This document shows, piece by piece, positions 13,530-15,441 of a stretch of 15,441 nucleotides of DNA. Made by a program: the position numbers and the translations under genes. Origin of the DNA: UMGS1696 sp964558485 (GTDB lineage: Bacteria > Bacillota > Clostridia > Oscillospirales > CAG-272); NCBI GenBank assembly GCA_964558485.1, contig CAZLED010000058.1, forward strand, positions 1 to 15,441. The letters run 5' to 3'. Position 1 is the stretch's first letter, and each line of letters starts with the position of its first letter. Below the pieces are notes generated by a model. The model was not told the DNA's origin, made no database searches, and saw only the letters and a list, made by a program, of their open reading frames with translations.

Positions 13530-13964
13530 ATGGTCATTGTCGGCATTGACTTTGGAGACGCACGGACCGGGATCGCCGTGTGTGACAAATACGAAATGAT
13601 GGCGTCCGAGGCCGGTTGTGTTCGTGCGGACAGCTACAAGAAAATGCTTGCTGCCGTGACGGAAAAGGTGTTGGAGCTGCACCCGGAGCGGATCGTGCTG
13701 GGCAATCCCAAAAATATGGATGGCACCGAGGGCTTCCGCAGCGACAAATGTAAAGCGTTTGGTGCCGCACTGCAGGAAGCCACCGGGATCGAGGTAGTCC
13801 TGGTGGACGAACGGCTGACTACAGTGAGCGCCCACAAAATTTTGTCCGAAAACAACGTCCGTGGCAAAAAGCGCAAGGACACCGTAGATGCCCTGTCTGC
13901 AAGGCTGATCTTGGAGGATTACCTGGGCAGACGCAAGCGGGAACGAGAGATGGCAATGGAGTAA
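13530..13964 (+). CDS. ruvX: RuvX/YqgF family putative pre-16S rRNA nuclease
   Basis: This 144-residue RNase H-fold protein acts in pre-16S rRNA maturation; the older name is Holliday junction resolvase-like protein. Seen: the first metal-binding strand VGIDFGDARTGIA with Asp7, the conserved IVLGNPKNMDGTEG (55-68), DERLTT with Glu94, and a C-terminal Asp120 in DTVDALSARLILEDYL. Length and motif order are normal. The ATG at 13530 follows the kinase stop (13526-13528) by one base, with CGGAGG upstream inside the kinase gene, so translation is coupled. The longer upstream frame has no start signal. It is a core gene, so this region belongs to the chromosome rather than to a plasmid or phage. Confidence 0.93.
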   Translation: MVIVGIDFGDARTGIAVCDKYEMMASEAGCVRADSYKKMLAAVTEKVLELHPERIVLGNPKNMDGTEGFRSDKCKAFGAALQEATGIEVVLVDERLTTVSAHKILSENNVRGKKRKDTVDALSARLILEDYLGRRKREREMAME

Positions 13965-14014
13965 GGGAAAGATGCTGCTCCCGGGACCTGTATGGGACAA
14001 ACGTTATATAATGC

Positions 14015-14049
14015 AAAAAGGAACCATGGTGTGCGGTGGTTCCTTTTTT
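14015..14049 (+). terminator. Terminator of the kinase-ruvX operon
   Basis: AAAAAGGAACCA (14015-14026) pairs exactly with TGGTTCCTTTTT (14037-14048) and ends in a T-run. A 12-bp stem, very strong. Confidence 0.92.
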
Positions 14050-14146
14050 GGTGCGTCAGGGTCGTGCAGCCTGTGCCAGATCGTGCAGGTTTCGGCCGCT
14101 GTATAGGGTCCATAGGGAAGTATAGCCAAACGCCTATTTTCGCAAA

Positions 14147-14180
14147 AAAAGACCGTCCCCAGGGTAAGGAACGGTCTTTT
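14147..14180. terminator. Terminator of the secreted protein gene
   Basis: AAAAGACCGT (14147-14156) pairs exactly with ACGGTCTTTT (14171-14180). T-runs exist on both strands, with the longer one (seven T) on the minus strand, where it ends the gene at 14238-15194. Confidence 0.85.
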
Positions 14181-14183
14181 GTA

Positions 14184-14199
14184 CAACCTTGCAAGGTTG
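14184..14199. repeat. Perfect 16-bp palindrome
   Basis: CAACCTTGCAAGGTTG is fully self-complementary and lies between a stop codon and its terminator. It could be a protein-binding site or a second small hairpin; no role is evident. Confidence 0.5.
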
Positions 14200-14237
14200 A
14201 CTTATAAGGTTATAGAAAGATTAAGTGTCGTTTATAC

Positions 14238-15194
14238 TTATCTCTTCTTGGAAACAGCGTAACCAGCAGCGGATACGATAGCAGCTACAGCAGCTACGAT
14301 ACCAGCGTCAAAGGTCTGGGGAGCAGCTACTTCCGTGGTTTCGGCAGCGGCGGTGGTCTCTACTTCTTCTACAACGGCGTTCGGGTCGTAGTTGATCTGC
14401 TCAGCCGTCAGACCGATGCCCTTGAAGTAACGGACGTTGGATACGGTGTGTTCTACATTGTGGTAATATACGTAGAACATCAGGCACATGGTGTCATCAT
14501 CGCTCATGTCGGCCATGGGCTGGGTCTCCAGCTTCTGCCAGTCGTAACCATCTTCCGCACTTGCCATAGCAGCATAGCCGTGCATGGTGGCGTTGGGACC
14601 ATCGAATTCGATCATCATGGTGATGAAGCCGTCCTCATCCTCGTATGCATCCTGCACACCATAGACATATTCGCCGACCTTGATATTGGTGGAAGACAGA
14701 GCGGTACGTCTTTCGGTGTATACGGAGCCGTCTTCTGCCATGGTGTTGTGGTTACCATAGTTGGAGTAGAACTTGTAGCCTTCGGTACCGGTCAGCCAGC
14801 CGCCAACACCGATGGAGTTGTTCTTGCCATATTCCCCATTGGCACGAACCTTGTACACCATGGTGTAAGAGGTCTTGGAGTTGGCAGGCAGCCCTTCCAG
14901 AGGACCACCCCAAACGTTCAGCACACCGTCAGCACCATCGTCCACAGGCGTGATCTCTACGGTCAGGCCATCGTCGGTGGGGGTGTAATTGTGGTTCGCC
15001 AGCGCATCTACATCGCTGTAGCAGCTGCCGGGATCAAAGACGCCGCCGGTCGAGGAGAAGTCCACCACATACAGCAGTTCGCCATCGGCTGCTTCGTCAT
15101 AGGATTTTTCCAGCTGGGAGTTTGCGGCACCAACGGAAGCGGCCATGCCCAGGATCAGTGCCATGCTCAGGATCGTTGTGAGAAACTTTTTCAT
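14238..15194 (-). CDS. Secreted protein with C-terminal membrane anchor
   Basis: This 318-residue exported protein has no recognised catalytic motif. Seen: a signal peptide (MKKFLTTILSMALILGMAAS, cleavage probably near residue 23), an Asp/Gly/Tyr-rich beta-type body, a Thr/Glu/Ala linker (about 270-292), then APQTFDAG, a hydrophobic helix and terminal SKKR. That ending is laid out like a cell-wall sorting signal (motif, helix, basic tail), but the LPXTG-type motif is replaced by PQTFDAG, so it may be a sortase variant or simply a membrane anchor. AAGGA lies 8 nt before the ATG at 15194; the frame continues upstream without signals. The promoter is a perfect consensus, which suggests high expression. 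A carbohydrate-binding or S-layer-like surface role is possible, but not shown. Confidence 0.75.
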   Translation of the reverse strand: MKKFLTTILSMALILGMAASVGAANSQLEKSYDEAADGELLYVVDFSSTGGVFDPGSCYSDVDALANHNYTPTDDGLTVEITPVDDGADGVLNVWGGPLEGLPANSKTSYTMVYKVRANGEYGKNNSIGVGGWLTGTEGYKFYSNYGNHNTMAEDGSVYTERRTALSSTNIKVGEYVYGVQDAYEDEDGFITMMIEFDGPNATMHGYAAMASAEDGYDWQKLETQPMADMSDDDTMCLMFYVYYHNVEHTVSNVRYFKGIGLTAEQINYDPNAVVEEVETTAAAETTEVAAPQTFDAGIVAAVAAIVSAAGYAVSKKR

Positions 15195-15239
15195 AGTTTT
15201 TTTCCTTTCGTGTTCTGCAGATATATTGTAGGTGCCTGT

Positions 15240-15268
15240 ATTATAGCACAACTGCCCGGTGTTGTCAA
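15240..15268 (-). promoter_or_regulatory. Consensus promoter of the secreted protein gene
   Basis: On the minus strand TTGACA (15268-15263), a 17-bp spacer and TATAAT (15245-15240), with an extended -10 TGC, form an ideal vegetative promoter. A run of 18 T (15316-15299) lies about 30 bp upstream and could act as an UP-like element. Confidence 0.9.
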
Positions 15269-15298
15269 GTAATTCTTGGCAATTTTGGCTATATATCC

Positions 15299-15316
15299 AA
15301 AAAAAAAAAAAAAAAT
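15299..15316. repeat. Homopolymer tract of 18 A
   Basis: Eighteen consecutive A on the plus strand, upstream of the secreted protein promoter. Such tracts are prone to slipped-strand length change; its exact length could also be a sequencing artefact. Confidence 0.9.
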
Positions 15317-15386
15317 AGCAACATTGCACAAATAAAGAAAAGGCGACAAGGCATGTTGCCTGATTTAGATCTCTTTTATTATACCG

Positions 15387-15441
15387 GATTATTTCCATAT
15401 TTCTATTGACAAAATGTGAGCACTTAACTTCGTTAAGTGCT
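15387..15441 (+). repeat. 55-bp repeat, copy 2, cut by the window edge
   Basis: Identical to the reverse complement of 12259-12313 over its full visible length, including TTGACA and the AGCACTTAAC/GTTAAGTGCT hairpin. The match reaches the last base, so it may continue. By analogy with copy 1 it should be the leader of another small gene transcribed rightwards out of the window. Confidence 0.9.

Noticed and set aside
12509..13588. 359-codon minus-strand frame opposite the ribokinase gene
   Set aside because: It is a shadow frame with no SD; the plus strand has clear PfkB motifs.
12259..15441. Composite transposon bounded by the inverted 55-bp repeats
   Set aside because: There is no transposase, the interior holds the core gene ruvX, and copy 1 is the leader of a small gene, so duplicated leaders are the simpler reading.

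Overview
The window looks like a chromosomal segment of a spore-forming Clostridia member, most likely of the Oscillospiraceae/Ruminococcaceae type. The reasons are a moderately GC-rich coding sequence, a spoVAC gene behind a forespore-type promoter, strong AGGAGG ribosome sites, consensus housekeeping promoters (TTGACA/TATAAT), an oxygen-sensitive glycyl radical enzyme, and many short structured intergenic repeats. The species cannot be named from this sequence alone.

Layout. 1-1290: an APH-fold phosphotransferase gene (+) behind a structured leader. 1299-3257 (-): an ECF-type sigma factor translationally coupled to a one-pass membrane protein that is probably its anti-sigma partner. 3277-6184 (-): a glycyl radical enzyme of unassigned substrate with its radical-SAM activase, ended by a strong terminator. 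6245-6751 (-): orphan spoVAC. 6752-7560: gene-free, with a 128-bp tandem repeat and strong hairpins. 7565-10292 (+): a zinc-ribbon protein with an extraordinary Cys/Asp/Glu tail, a YqeG-type HAD phosphatase, a 51-residue orphan ORF and an M24 Xaa-Pro peptidase. 10375-11772 (+): a Gfo/Idh/MocA protein resembling the NAD-dependent GH109 glycosidases. 11832-12313: a compact candidate type I toxin-antitoxin locus. 12476-14049 (+): a ribokinase-family sugar kinase coupled to ruvX. 14147-15268 (-): a secreted protein with a C-terminal membrane anchor.

The most interesting region is 11832-12313. A 39-residue hydrophobic peptide gene on the minus strand, missed by size cut-offs, has a perfect SD, a second in-frame start with its own SD, and a structured leader. 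It converges on a strongly promoted and strongly terminated RNA of about 150 nt on the plus strand that is antisense to its 3' end. This is the architecture of txpA/RatA and bsrG/SR4. The leader of this gene (55 bp) recurs exactly, in inverted orientation, at the right edge of the window, which suggests a second related locus just beyond it.

Operon logic: sigma plus anti-sigma, glycyl radical enzyme plus activase, and kinase plus ruvX are clear pairs, by overlap or by 1-2 nt spacing. The yqeG, small ORF and peptidase genes may be cotranscribed. Function calls rest on motifs read by eye; no database search was run.
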